From contig CAVQMB010000031.1 of NCBI GenBank assembly GCA_963713445.1, positions 1-64,000 on the forward strand: a stretch of 64,000 nucleotides of DNA, given 5' to 3'. Position 1 is the stretch's first letter. Every line of letters begins with the position of its first letter. The notes beneath the pieces are model-generated. The model was not told where the DNA came from. It saw only the letters and a program-made list of their open reading frames with translations, and ran no database searches. The stretch is from CAVQMB01 sp963713445. GTDB lineage: Bacteria; Pseudomonadota; Gammaproteobacteria; Competibacterales; Competibacteraceae. Positions 54,416 to 63,906 of this stretch are shown one piece after another. A program made the translations under genes and the position numbers.

Positions 54416-55655
54416 TCAGCGCTGGTTCCAGCGGGGTGCCGGATAGATCACCTTGGTGGCGGCCCATTGGCTGGGTGCGACCACTTTATATTTTTGATCC
54501 TGGACCTGATAGAGCACCATCGATTTGGCGACGTTCTTGCCGGTGTGGTCGAACTTGATGGGGCCGTAGAACGTCATCAGGTCGGTCTTGGCCAGGGCAT
54601 CGCGCACCTTTTGCGAATCCAGCGAACCGGCCCGCTGGAAGGCGTCGACAAAGGTGATCACGGAAGCGGCCGATTCTGCCGCCTGATACGGCGGTGCATA
54701 GTTGAATTTCTGCTGGAATGCCTGGGCGAATGCTTCCGGCGTCTTGAACCAGTGCCCCTGGTAGGTCAGGTGGCGGTCCCACTGGGAGGCGCACAGGGCG
54801 TAGTTGGCGTCTTTGCCGTATTTCTTGATGATCTGGGCCGCGTCGCAATGGGTCATCGCCAGCATGGGCACGTAGACGTGCATGGCGGCGACCTGACGGA
54901 TCGCCAGGGCAGCACCGCGCGAGTGGCCGGAGACCGCCAGAATGTCGGGCCGCAGCGCCTTGACCTTGGTCAGGGTCGCGGTCATGTCGTTCAGGTCGGG
55001 GGTAGTTGGTCGTCGACCACCAGTTTCATATGGTATTTCTTGACCGCTTCCAGGATGCCGGCCCGGACATCGCGCGAGAAGTTGTCATTCTCCACGACGA
55101 CGGCGACCCGCAGTGAACTGGGCTCTTGCCCGCTTTTTGAGCCTGTTCCGCCGCCAGGTCTATGGCCGGACGCAGGTAGAAATCCGAGGTGTCGAGCACC
55201 GCAAACAAGTATTTATAACCGTGCGTGAACAGGTCCCGGGCGGCGCCGTTACCCTCGACCATGGGGATATGGTATTTCTCGGTGATCGGGGCGATGGCTT
55301 TGGTGAGGCCGGAGCTGTAAGGACCCAGCACGTATTTGATGCCGTCCTGCTGGATCAGCCGCTCAGCCAGTTCGGCACCGCGTGATGAGGTCGATTCATC
55401 GTCATAGTACTTGAGCGCCAGCTTGTAAGCCTGGTTGCCGACTTTGACCCCGCCCATGCTGTTGATCCGCTGAACAGCGAGTTCATAGCCGTTGATGGTG
55501 TTCTTGCCGTTGGTGGAGTACTTGCCGGTCAGCGATACGGCTGCACCGAGGGTGATGGTGCCAGCGAAGTCCGCTGCCTGAGCCGGTGTCCCCAGCGCTA
55601 CTGCCAACACCGCTGCGGCGGTGGCGCCGACGGCCTGACGAAACAATGCCTTCAT
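54416..55655 (-). CDS. Periplasmic substrate-binding protein, LivK-like (frameshifted)
   Basis: A signal peptide (VGATAAAVLAVALGTPAQAA) leads into the type I periplasmic-binding fold. Seen are TITLGAAVSLTGKYSTNGKN, GYELAVQRINSMGGVKVGNQ and RLIQQDGIKYVLGPYSSGLT. HIPMVEGNGAARDLFTHGYK, then, after shifts near 55130 and 54990, ALRPDILAVSGHSRGAALAI and FAQAFQQKFNYAPPYQAAES complete it. The start at 55655 follows AGGAGG. It is the first gene of the liv-type operon. Aromatic-acid or amide ligands are possible, but the pocket cannot be judged here. Confidence 0.85.
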
Positions 55656-55782
55656 CTCCATCCTCCTAACAAAATCCAGGTGGTACATTGTCTTATCGGA
55701 CATCCGCGAACGGATGTACGCAACCCTACCCCGCCAGCAAAAAAAAGGAAACCCCGCGCGGCGGGGCATGGCGGGGGTATGC

Positions 55783-56790
55783 CTACACCTGAACCCGCAG
55801 CAGCAGTTTGCCGATATTCTCGTTGGCTTCCATCATGGTGTGAGCCTGGGCAGCCTCGCTCAGCGCGAACACACGGTCGATAACTGGCTTGACCTTGCCC
55901 GCTTCCAGCAGCGGCCAGACCTGTTGCCGCAGCGCCCGGGCGATGGCGGCCTTGGCGGCGACCGTCTGCGGCCGCAGGGTGGAGCCGGTGATGGTTTGGC
56001 GGCGCACCATCAGGGGTGCCAGGTTGAGCTCCACTTTGGGACCACGCAGGAACGCGATTAACACCAGGCGGCCGTCGATAGCCAGCGCTTTGAGGTCGCG
56101 GGCGATGTAATCGCCGCCCACCATGTCGAGGATGACGTCGGCGCCACGGCCGTCGGTGAAATCGCGCACCGCTTCGACGAAATCCTCGGTCCGGTAGTTG
56201 ATCACCCGGTCGGCGCCAAGCTCGCGGCAAACGGCCAGCTTGCGGTCGCTGCCGGCGGTCGCGATCACCCGGGATTCGAGTGCCTTGGCGAGCTGGATCG
56301 CGGTGGTGCCGATGCCGCTGGCGCCCCCGTGGACCAGCAGGGTCTCACCGCTGGCCAACCGGCCGCGCTGGAATACGTTGCTCCAGACGGTGAAGTAGTT
56401 CTCCGGTATCGCCGCGGCCTGTTCCAGGGTGAAGCCTTGCGGGACCGGCAGGCAGTGGCCAGCCGCTGCGACGCAGTATTCCGCATAGCCGCCGCCGTGG
56501 GTCAGCGCACAAACCTGATCGCCGACGTGCCATTGCTGGACCTCATTGCCCAGTGCCACCACGGTGCCGGCGACCTCAAGCCCGGGCAAATCGGAGGCAT
56601 CCGGCGGCGGTGCGTAGTTGCCCTGGCGTTGCAGGCAGTCGGGCCGGTTAACGCCGGCGACGGCGACCTTGATAAGGACCTCGTGGGGCTGCGGTTCGGG
56701 CACCGGCCGCTGGGCCGGCTGCAGCATTTCCGGGGCGCCGGGCTGATGGATTTCGATCACCGTCATGGTGCCGGGAAGGCTTGCACTCAT
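55783..56790 (-). CDS. NAD(P)H quinone oxidoreductase, PIG3/zinc-free MDR type
   Basis: An intact 335-residue medium-chain reductase: MTVIEIHQPGAPEMLQPAQR, VAGVNRPDCLQRQGNYAPPP, LPGLEVAGTVVALGNEVQQW and ENYFTVWSNVFQRGRLASGE. The cofactor loop is HGGASGIGTTAIQLAKALES. It lacks the zinc-binding Cys/His set, as expected for the PIG3/quinone-reductase subgroup. The start at 56790 is preceded by ACAGGAGG. Its first eleven codons and promoter are duplicated at 63907-63998. Confidence 0.9.
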   Translation of the reverse strand: MSASLPGTMTVIEIHQPGAPEMLQPAQRPVPEPQPHEVLIKVAVAGVNRPDCLQRQGNYAPPPDASDLPGLEVAGTVVALGNEVQQWHVGDQVCALTHGGGYAEYCVAAAGHCLPVPQGFTLEQAAAIPENYFTVWSNVFQRGRLASGETLLVHGGASGIGTTAIQLAKALESRVIATAGSDRKLAVCRELGADRVINYRTEDFVEAVRDFTDGRGADVILDMVGGDYIARDLKALAIDGRLVLIAFLRGPKVELNLAPLMVRRQTITGSTLRPQTVAAKAAIARALRQQVWPLLEAGKVKPVIDRVFALSEAAQAHTMMEANENIGKLLLRVQV

Positions 56791-56843
56791 CAGGTTTTCC
56801 TCCTGTCGCGAGCATTGGCGGGACGACAAGTATACGGGATTTC
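56757..56843. repeat. Direct repeat copy 1 (5' end and promoter of the quinone oxidoreductase)
   Basis: Bases 56757-56820 are identical to 63907-63970 (64 of 64), covering the first codons, the ribosome site and the leader of the reductase gene. Beyond the identical block both copies share AGTATACGGGATTTC (56829-56843 and 63984-63998), which holds the -10-like TATACT on the minus strand. Confidence 0.9.
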
Positions 56844-57150
56844 GTTTTCGACCCGTGTTGATAGCCGGGCGGCATACGCAGGGGTCGTGGGCGGCGGGTT
56901 AACCTTACCGGCGTTGGATGTCGTGCAGTGTGCGCAACGAATTGCGCAAGCCACGAGAAGTGGCGTGGATTCAATCAATTAAGGTTGATCGATGGGGTAG
57001 TTATGGGTACCGGTGGGTGTATCCGGCCAAAATGCATCGAAACGGCACGCGCCGGTGGATCGATCGCAGCTAGTACGCATCGGTGGTTGCTAGAATGCCG
57101 AGTATGACCACAGCTTTTGCTAAGGCGGCGCATCGGTGATCAGGGTGAAT
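56844..57150. other. Intergenic region between the oxidoreductase and the arabinose cassette
   Basis: A 300-base stretch with promoter roles for two divergent units and no supported gene. It contains TTGCGCAA-type dyads (CGCAACGAATTGCGC around 56934-56948). An ATGACC at 57103 begins only a very short frame. Confidence 0.4.
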
Positions 57151-58110
57151 ATGGGACAGGTTCATTTGTCGAGTCGGGTCATGGTTGCGGTCGCCGTCTT
57201 GGCAATCTTGGGGTACGGCGCAATGGTGATCGCGAGTGGTGCTGACGTTATCTGGCGCGACATCGGTCGTTTGCAGCTCGCTGGCGCGCTACTCATTGTT
57301 CTGCTTTCCGGTCTCAACTACGCTATCCGTAGCGTCCGCTGGCGCGACTATCTGAAGCGACTGGATTGTCGGCTTACCGTGGCGGCCAATTCGGTCTGTT
57401 ACCTGGCGGGATTCGCCTTTACTCTGACACCGGGCAAGGCTGGTGAAGCGGGCCGGGCGGTGCATCTGAAGCGCTATGGTGTGCCCTATGGGGTCACATT
57501 CGCCGCACTGCTGGTCGAGCGGCTGATGGACCTGATGGCGGTGGTGATACTGGCATTGCTTGCTGCGGCGCCGTTGTCAGGAAGCCGCTGGCTGATTGGT
57601 GTAGCGCTGGCACTGACGTTCCTGGTCGCCGCGGTCCTCGCGTCGCTCAATCGCCTGGTCCATGGTCTCGGTATACGGGTGCGTGGCCGGTGGGCGAAGC
57701 TTTGCACGCGGGCGTTGCCGACCGTCGAGAGCATTGCACCGTTGTTGCGTGGCCCGATCGTCTCACGCAGTCTGATATTGAGTGTTTGCGCCTGGGCCGC
57801 TGAGGCCTTCGGTTTCTACTGGTTATGCCTGCAGCTCGATGTGGCGCTCAATCCACTGACGGCGGGGGGGATTTACGCGGTGAGTCTGCTGGCGGGCGCG
57901 CTGTCGTTTTTGCCGGGCGGTTTGGGTACCACCGAGGCGACCATGGCGGGTTTGCTAATGACCGTGGGCGGAACATCGCAGGGAACCGCCGTGGCGGTCA
58001 CCCTGATTTGCCGGGTGCTCACGCTCTGGCTGGCGGTGGCACTCGGAATCTTGTGTAATTTGTGGCTGGAGACTTCGCTGGCTCCCAAACCGGTCACCCA
58101 GAAAGCCTAA
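57151..58110 (+). CDS. Lysylphosphatidylglycerol-synthase-TM/UPF0104 family membrane protein, candidate lipid flippase
   Basis: An intact polytopic protein with about eight helices. Family landmarks are GALLIVLLSGLNYAIRSVRW, FAFTLTPGKAGEAGRAVHLK, TFAALLVERLMDLMAVVILA and GALSFLPGGLGTTEATMAGL. The GKAGE and PGGLGTTE loops are the conserved core of UPF0104/AglD2 proteins. These are often linked to polyprenyl-phosphate sugar pathways. It heads the cassette that makes decaprenylphosphoryl-arabinose, so moving that lipid across the membrane is a reasonable guess. An upstream GTG at 57136 is the alternative start. Confidence 0.75.
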   Translation: MGQVHLSSRVMVAVAVLAILGYGAMVIASGADVIWRDIGRLQLAGALLIVLLSGLNYAIRSVRWRDYLKRLDCRLTVAANSVCYLAGFAFTLTPGKAGEAGRAVHLKRYGVPYGVTFAALLVERLMDLMAVVILALLAAAPLSGSRWLIGVALALTFLVAAVLASLNRLVHGLGIRVRGRWAKLCTRALPTVESIAPLLRGPIVSRSLILSVCAWAAEAFGFYWLCLQLDVALNPLTAGGIYAVSLLAGALSFLPGGLGTTEATMAGLLMTVGGTSQGTAVAVTLICRVLTLWLAVALGILCNLWLETSLAPKPVTQKA

Positions 58111-58145
58111 GCCAAAGAGATAGAGACAAGGGGGAAACGTTCACT

Positions 58146-59603
58146 GTGGCCCGCGATACGGATACCACCCGATCAGAACCGGTTGCCGGCGAACCACCGT
58201 TGTACGTCGATCTCGACGGCACATTGGTAAAGACCGATCTTGTGTTGGAGGCGCTGCTGGCCTTGATGCGCCAGCGCCCGTGGCTGATCCTGGCGCTGCC
58301 CTACTGGTGGTGGTGCGGCCGCGCCCAACTCAAATACCAACTGGCCCGTCGGGTACCGTTGGATCCGGCGCGGCTGCCGTACAGTCAAAGCTTCCTCGCC
58401 TATCTTGCCAAAGCGCGCGCAGCGGGCCGCTCGCTGGTGCTGGCCACCGGTGCACCCGCCGACTACGCCGATGCCGTGGCCGCGCATGTCGGCCTGTTCG
58501 ATGCGGTGCTAGCCTCGACTGAACGGACCAACCTCACCGGGCGGGCCAAGCTGGCGCGGATAAGAGCCGAAACGGCGTCCGGCGGATTCGACTACGCCGG
58601 CAATTCGGCGGTGGATCTGCCACTGTGGCACGCCGCGCGCCGGGCGATTGTGGTCAATGCCCCCGCTAGTGTACGCCGGCGGTTGCGCAATGGCGCTGTG
58701 GTGGCGGCGGAATTCGACGACCGCTTGGGTAGCGGGAGCAGCATCCTGAAAGCGCTGCGTCCGCATCAGTGGCTCAAGAATCTGCTGCTGCTGGTGCCCG
58801 CTGCGGCAGGCCACCGGTTGCTGGAACCGACCGTGCTGAGCGCCACCCTGATCGGGATCGTCGGTTTCAGCGCCGCCGCCTCGGCCGGCTATGTGTTCAA
58901 CGATGTGCTTGATGCCCCGGCCGATCGGTTGCACCCGCGCAAGCGCCGGCGTCCGTTCGCTGCCGGCGATTTGCCACCGCAGGCCGCGCTGGTGCTGATT
59001 CCGCTGTTGCTGCTGGCGGCGGCAGCTACCTGCCTTGCATTGCCTCTGGCCTTCGGCCTGGTCCTGCTGGGCTACCTGATGGTCAACACCGCGTACTCGC
59101 TGGTGCTCAAGCGCCAGGTGCTGATCGATGTCTTCGTCCTGGCCGGTCTCTATGCCATCCGGATGTTTGCCGGTGGGGCGGCCTCCGGAGTCGCGGTGTC
59201 GTCCTGGCTGCTCGCCTTCGCTCTGTTTCTGTTCTTCAGCCTGGCGCTGGTCAAGCGCTTCGCCGAACTGCAAGTGGTGGCTGCCGGTGCTGGCGGGCAG
59301 CCGGCCGGGCGGGGCTATCGCAGCGCCGATGCCCCTTTTGTGCTGGCCGCGGGCCTGGCCAGCGGTTACCTGGCAGTGGTGGTGCTGGCACTTTACCTCA
59401 ACAGCGCTGCCATGCAGACGCTCTATCACCGTCCCGCTTTGTTGTGGGGTTTGTGCATGATCGTGCTGTACTGGATCAGCCGGGTGTGGCTGGTTACCGT
59501 CCGCGGCGAGATGCACGATGATCCAGTAGTCTATGCCCTGACCGACCGGGTCAGTCTGATCGCCGGCGGGTGTGCCGCTGTGCTACTCTGGCTGGCGGCC
59601 TGA
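58146..59603 (+). CDS. HAD phosphatase fused to UbiA prenyltransferase (decaprenyl-phosphate phosphoribosyltransferase-like)
   Basis: An intact two-domain protein. Residues 1-200 are a HAD hydrolase (PPLYVDLDGTLVKTDLVLEA with the DxDGT nucleophile; LVLATGAPADYADAVAAHV; FDYAGNSAVDLPLWHAAR). Residues 215-485 are a UbiA-type integral-membrane prenyltransferase (LKALRPHQWLKNLLLLVPAA; YVFNDVLDAPADRLHPRKRR, the NDxxDxxxD metal site). In the mycobacterial pathway the transferase puts 5-phosphoribose on decaprenyl phosphate and a separate phosphatase removes the phosphate. The fusion would do both. GTG 58146 follows AGGGGGA; the gene overlaps no neighbour. Confidence 0.85.
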   Translation: MARDTDTTRSEPVAGEPPLYVDLDGTLVKTDLVLEALLALMRQRPWLILALPYWWWCGRAQLKYQLARRVPLDPARLPYSQSFLAYLAKARAAGRSLVLATGAPADYADAVAAHVGLFDAVLASTERTNLTGRAKLARIRAETASGGFDYAGNSAVDLPLWHAARRAIVVNAPASVRRRLRNGAVVAAEFDDRLGSGSSILKALRPHQWLKNLLLLVPAAAGHRLLEPTVLSATLIGIVGFSAAASAGYVFNDVLDAPADRLHPRKRRRPFAAGDLPPQAALVLIPLLLLAAAATCLALPLAFGLVLLGYLMVNTAYSLVLKRQVLIDVFVLAGLYAIRMFAGGAASGVAVSSWLLAFALFLFFSLALVKRFAELQVVAAGAGGQPAGRGYRSADAPFVLAAGLASGYLAVVVLALYLNSAAMQTLYHRPALLWGLCMIVLYWISRVWLVTVRGEMHDDPVVYALTDRVSLIAGGCAAVLLWLAA

Positions 59604-59606
59604 GGG

Positions 59607-60930
59607 ATGGCGGAATTTCGTTCCTGGGGGCGCTACAACCATCCCCGTCATACCGTGACCGCGATCCACTGGATCGATCAGGCCGGAGCGGCCGTCGCCG
59701 GGTCGGTGCCGGTGCTGGCTTATGGCAACGGTCGCAGCTACGGCGACTGCTGCATAAACGAGGGCGGGCGTGCTGCTGCAGACCCGTCCGCTCGACCGCC
59801 TCGTCAACTTCGACCGGGAAGAGGGGTTGCTGCGCGCTGAGGCCGGCATTACGCTGAGCGAAATCCTCGACGTCATCGTCCCGAAAGGCTGGTTTTTGCC
59901 GGTCACCCCCGGCACCCGCTTCGTCACTCTGGGCGGGGCCATCGCCAACGACGTGCACGGCAAGAACCACCACCGGGCCGGCAGCTTTGGCGCGCACGTC
60001 ACCTGGTTGCGGCTGCTGCGCTCCAACGGCTGCGAGCATAGCTGCACGCCCGAGCGACAACAGCGACCTGTTCCGGGCCACTATCGCTGGCCTGGGCCTG
60101 ACCGGGCTCATTCTGGAGGCCGAGATCCGGCTGAAGCCCATCACCAACGCCTACCTGACCGCCGAAACTCAGCGCTTCGACGATCTCAGACGCCTTCTTC
60201 GAGCTGTCGGCGGCCTCCGAAGCCAGCCACGAATACACCGTCGCCTGGATTGATGGCCTGGGCAAAGGCGCCCAACTGGGCCGGGGCGTGTTCATGCGCG
60301 CCATCCACGCCCCGCACGATCCGAGCCTGCCGCACCATGCCAAAGAGAAGCGCTCCCGCTCGGTGCCGGTTACCCCGCCTGTCTCCCTGGTGAACCCGGC
60401 GCTGATGCAAGTCTTCAATCCGCTCTACTTCCGGCGCGCCCCGAAGCGTTTTGCCAGTAGCACCACCCACTTCGCGCCGTTCTTCTATCCGCTGGATGGC
60501 ATCAGGCACTGGAACCGGCTTCTACGGCCCGCACGGTTTCTTCCAGTTCCAGTGCGTGATTCCGCCGGCCGACAGCCCCACCGTCATCCGCACGCTGCTC
60601 GAGAGCGTGGCGGAAAGCCGCCAGGCCTCGTTCCTCGCCGTGCTCAAGGTCTTCGGCGACCGCCGCTCGCCCGGCTGGCTCTCGTTCCCGCGCCCGGGCA
60701 CCACGCTCGCCCTGGACTTTCCCAACCGGGGTGAAAAGACGGCTGAACTTATGAGCCGCCTGCACCGCATCGTCCTCGATGCCGCTGGCGCCATCTATCC
60801 CGCCAAGGATGCCTGTATGCCGCCCGAACTGTTTCAACAGAGTTTTCCGCGCCTGGACGAATTCCGGCGCTGGCGCGATCCGGGCTTCAGCTCCAGTCTG
60901 TGGCGCCGCCTCACCGGAGAGCCCGTATGA
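59607..60930 (+). CDS. dprE1: Decaprenylphosphoryl-ribose 2'-oxidase, DprE1-like (frameshifted)
   Basis: An FAD-binding oxidoreductase: VPVLAYGNGRSYGDCCINEG (PP-loop), then PGTRFVTLGGAIANDVHGKN, the DprE1-type region that holds the FAD-linked His. LFRATIAGLGLTGLILEAEI and, in the substrate domain, FLAVLKVFGDRRSPGWLSFP follow; IYPAKDACMPPELFQQSFPR carries the conserved Lys. In the stretch GTTLALDF, Ala stands where I recall the M. tuberculosis enzyme having Cys387. Shifts near 59770, 60035, 60195, 60245 and 60520 break the frame. It starts four bases after the UbiA stop and overlaps DprE2 (ATGA). Confidence 0.85.
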
Positions 60931-61679
60931 GCCGCTATCCCCAACCGGCCAGGACCCTGCTCGTGGTCGGCGCCACCTCCGCCATTGCGCACGCCACGGC
61001 GCGTCTTTATGCCGCCAGGGGCTACCGCTGCCACCTCATCGCACGCAGTGCCGGAAAACTCGCCCGCGTGGCCGAAGACCTTAAGGCACGGGGCGCACCC
61101 GAAGTCTCCACGGGTACTTTCGAAGCCCTCGACAGCGCCACCTTCGCGCCAGCTATCGACGATGCTAGACGGGCCCTGGGCGAGATCGGCATCGCCCTCA
61201 TCGCCCACGGCAGTCTGCCCGATCAAAAAGCCTGTGAAGCCGACCTGGAGGCCGCACAGCAGGCGCTCACCATCAACTACATCAGTGCTGTGCTGCTCAT
61301 CACGCGTATCGCCCAAATCATGGAAGAGCAGGGTCGGGGCACCGTCGCGGCGATTTCGTCGGTGGCCGGGGATCGGGGGCGCCCCGGCAACTACCTCTAC
61401 GGCAGTGCCAAGGCTGGACTCAACACATTCCTCGAAGGCCTGCGCATCCGCCTCATGGGCAAGGGCGTGCATGTGCTCACCGTTAAACCGGGTTTCGTGG
61501 ACACACCCATGACGGCGGATATGAAAAAGGGACTGCTCTGGGCGCAGCCGGTGCAAATTGCGCAAACAGTACAACAAGCGATCACTGCACGAAGAGGTGA
61601 AGTTTATGCCCCTAGGTTCTGGAAGTTTGTCATGTTGCTAATTAAAAAGTCGCCTGTCGGTTTGGTGAAGAAGATTTAA
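60927..61679 (+). CDS. dprE2: Decaprenylphosphoryl-2-keto-ribose reductase, DprE2-like SDR
   Basis: An intact 250-residue short-chain dehydrogenase: LLVVGATSAIAHATARLYAA (cofactor loop), IALIAHGSLPDQKACEADLE (NNAG equivalent AHGS), GTVAAISSVAGDRGRPGNYL and the YGSAKAGLNTFLEGLRIRL catalytic YxxxK. It follows DprE1 with a four-base overlap, the order seen for the arabinose epimerase pair. Together they invert C2 of the lipid-linked ribose to give decaprenylphosphoryl-D-arabinose. Confidence 0.88.
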   Translation: MSRYPQPARTLLVVGATSAIAHATARLYAARGYRCHLIARSAGKLARVAEDLKARGAPEVSTGTFEALDSATFAPAIDDARRALGEIGIALIAHGSLPDQKACEADLEAAQQALTINYISAVLLITRIAQIMEEQGRGTVAAISSVAGDRGRPGNYLYGSAKAGLNTFLEGLRIRLMGKGVHVLTVKPGFVDTPMTADMKKGLLWAQPVQIAQTVQQAITARRGEVYAPRFWKFVMLLIKKSPVGLVKKI

Positions 61680-61911
61680 AAAATAGGTTATTTAGTCAAT
61701 TAAAGAAAAGCAGAAGGAATATTTTGTTATGCACGATAAGGTCTTGGCTTACAGAAATTGGGCGGTAGATTTCTATAACACTGTGGTATTGAACTGAAAA
61801 AGATCGACTAGGCGGCCGCTTGGGTCAATCGGTCAAACACTACCTTTGGCAATAACCCTACTCCAGAACGGGTAGGGTGACTTATTTGAGCGCTTTATTG
61901 GGTAGCATCCA
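61680..61911. other. Intergenic region with gene scrap and hairpin
   Basis: AT-rich stretch holding the short frame MHDKVLAYRNWAVDFYNTVV (61730-61795), which looks like a remnant or chance, and the hairpin ACCCTAC/GTAGGGT (61855-61861 with 61872-61878). No complete gene is seen. The drop in GC suggests a junction between segments of different origin. Confidence 0.4.
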
Positions 61912-63885
61912 ATGATCAGAGTGGCGGTTACTTTTTCTGGTTCGCGAGCAAACTATTTGAACTATCGGGAAGCGATAATTGATATTGTCGCTGTTTTGGG
62001 CATCATCATTGGGTGCTTTCCTCCCGCCATGTTCCCAACAGAAGCGGGTCTGGACGCTTCCTGGATTTGGTACAACGGCTATGCGTTCGCTCACCACATG
62101 CAATGGGGAAGCGACGTGCTATGGACTTATGGGCCGCTGGGGTTTCTGGGTTTACCGTACCAATACGGGCATCGGGGTGTATGGCTGGCGGCGTATTTGG
62201 TCTTCCTTGCGTTGCGTCTTATGTGGTTTGCGGCGCTTTACCTGACCATCCGCACGGTCCGTCGCGGCGACCGCAATATCGTCGACCTCGTAGCGCTTCT
62301 GATACTGTTTTTATACATGGAGTTCGAGGCGATACACGTCGATGTCATCGCCCTGCTTTTGCCGCTATTCCTACTATTAAGATTTACCCTGTTGGAGCCC
62401 GATCAACAGCGGTTTCCGCTGGTTGAAAGTACGCTGGCGGGATCGCTGTTTGCACTGTCCAGTCTGATCAAGTTCACTTCGCTGATAGTAGCGGTGCCGA
62501 CCGTCATCACAGCCGGGTGTATCGCCCTGGTGGCTGGCGGGCGGCGCGATCGTACCTACATGGTCGTATTGATTGCATCCTTTTTGATCGCGTTTATTGT
62601 AGGTTGGGGTGCGGCGGGCCAGGAATTCTCCAATCTGCCTGGGTACGTGTGGAGTTCAGTCGTTATTTCCTCGGGTTACAGTGCCGCTATGGCGATACCG
62701 GCACGACACATATTGCTGCTGCTGGCGATGGTATTGGTGGGCCTGTATCTGGCGAGTCTTTACACTCTGTATAGACGACGGGGAGCACGGTTGATGGTGT
62801 TGGCCGCTATCGCAACCGGTTTTGCGGCGTTTGTGTTCTGGAAAGAGGGGTTTGTCCGAGGCGGCTTCGCACACGCAGGCATCTTCTTTTTGTTTATGTC
62901 CGCAATCTTCCTCATGCTAAGTGTGCTGGAGCGCTGGACTCTATTGTCAAGAACCCAGTTATTGGTAAGCGCAGGCGTAATCGTCGCGTTTTGGATTCAA
63001 ACGGGAATAGTTACTGCGTTGCAGACGCCGAGGCAGTTCTGGGACCGGGTCGACGTTGCCTGGAAGTTGGCGACAGAATCAGGCGTTTATGGCAATTGGC
63101 TCGCAGGAACCAAGAATCGCCTGCGTTCCCATTACCGACTCCCGCAGGCCATGGTGGATAAGGTGCGAAACCAGCCACTGGCCGTCATGCCGTGGGATCT
63201 TTTGATAGCCTTCGCTTACGGCGCACGACTCAAGGCACCACCAGTCTCTCAATTATATTCGACCTACACCCCGCAGTTGGATGCCGCTGACGCGAAATGG
63301 CTCACAGTAAATGGGCCGAAGTACGTGCTGTTGACGGTTCAGGCGATCGATAATCGTTATCCGTTGTTCAGCGCGCCGCGGACCTACAGGGGGCTATTCC
63401 GTCACTACTGTTTGGTTGATTCGTCGAGTAATTACCTTTTATTGGAAAGAATACATCAAAATAGACCGAGAAAAGACGGGAGGACGTATAGCCAACGGGT
63501 TGTGAAGTTGGGACAAAAAATCGAGCTTCCGATCACCCACTCTGGGGAGGCGGTTGATTTGGCGGTTGATATCCGACCGTCTATATGGGGACATGTGATC
63601 GGGCTTCTTTATCATCCAAGCGGTGTCTTCGTGGATTTTTACTTGAAGAATGGTGCGACCAAAGGACCCTATCGCTTTATCTATAAGTTGGGTGGCAGTG
63701 GCTTGCAAGCATCACCGTTCCTGGACTCGAATGTCAGTCTCTCGCACTGGTTATCTAGCGGAACCGGAGCGGAGGTCAAGGCGATACGGTTTTCCGTGCA
63801 CGGCTATCGATGGGAATATTCAAACCCAATCCGTCTGGGTGTTCGGGTTGAGCTGTCCACGCCAACTGGCTGCCCGGTGAAATAG
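61912..63885 (+). CDS. Large polytopic membrane protein, GT-C glycosyltransferase-like
   Basis: An intact 657-residue protein with about eleven membrane helices (residues 20-370) and a soluble C-terminal domain. After the first helix comes PTEAGLDASWIWYNGYAFAH, placing an acidic residue in the first external loop as in GT-C enzymes, then SDVLWTYGPLGFLGLPYQYG. The C-terminal part (LGQKIELPITHSGEAVDLAV, VIGLLYHPSGVFVDFYLKNG) is beta-rich. Because it follows the arabinose-lipid genes, it may transfer D-arabinose to a surface polymer or pilin. I know no exact family name, so this is inference. Confidence 0.55.
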   Translation: MIRVAVTFSGSRANYLNYREAIIDIVAVLGIIIGCFPPAMFPTEAGLDASWIWYNGYAFAHHMQWGSDVLWTYGPLGFLGLPYQYGHRGVWLAAYLVFLALRLMWFAALYLTIRTVRRGDRNIVDLVALLILFLYMEFEAIHVDVIALLLPLFLLLRFTLLEPDQQRFPLVESTLAGSLFALSSLIKFTSLIVAVPTVITAGCIALVAGGRRDRTYMVVLIASFLIAFIVGWGAAGQEFSNLPGYVWSSVVISSGYSAAMAIPARHILLLLAMVLVGLYLASLYTLYRRRGARLMVLAAIATGFAAFVFWKEGFVRGGFAHAGIFFLFMSAIFLMLSVLERWTLLSRTQLLVSAGVIVAFWIQTGIVTALQTPRQFWDRVDVAWKLATESGVYGNWLAGTKNRLRSHYRLPQAMVDKVRNQPLAVMPWDLLIAFAYGARLKAPPVSQLYSTYTPQLDAADAKWLTVNGPKYVLLTVQAIDNRYPLFSAPRTYRGLFRHYCLVDSSSNYLLLERIHQNRPRKDGRTYSQRVVKLGQKIELPITHSGEAVDLAVDIRPSIWGHVIGLLYHPSGVFVDFYLKNGATKGPYRFIYKLGGSGLQASPFLDSNVSLSHWLSSGTGAEVKAIRFSVHGYRWEYSNPIRLGVRVELSTPTGCPVK

Positions 63886-63906
63886 AGATGATGCCGCGCA
63901 TCTCAC

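Noticed and set aside
58509..59516. 335-residue minus-strand open frame
   Set aside because: It is antisense to the intact HAD-UbiA fusion, His/Gln-rich and without domain features.
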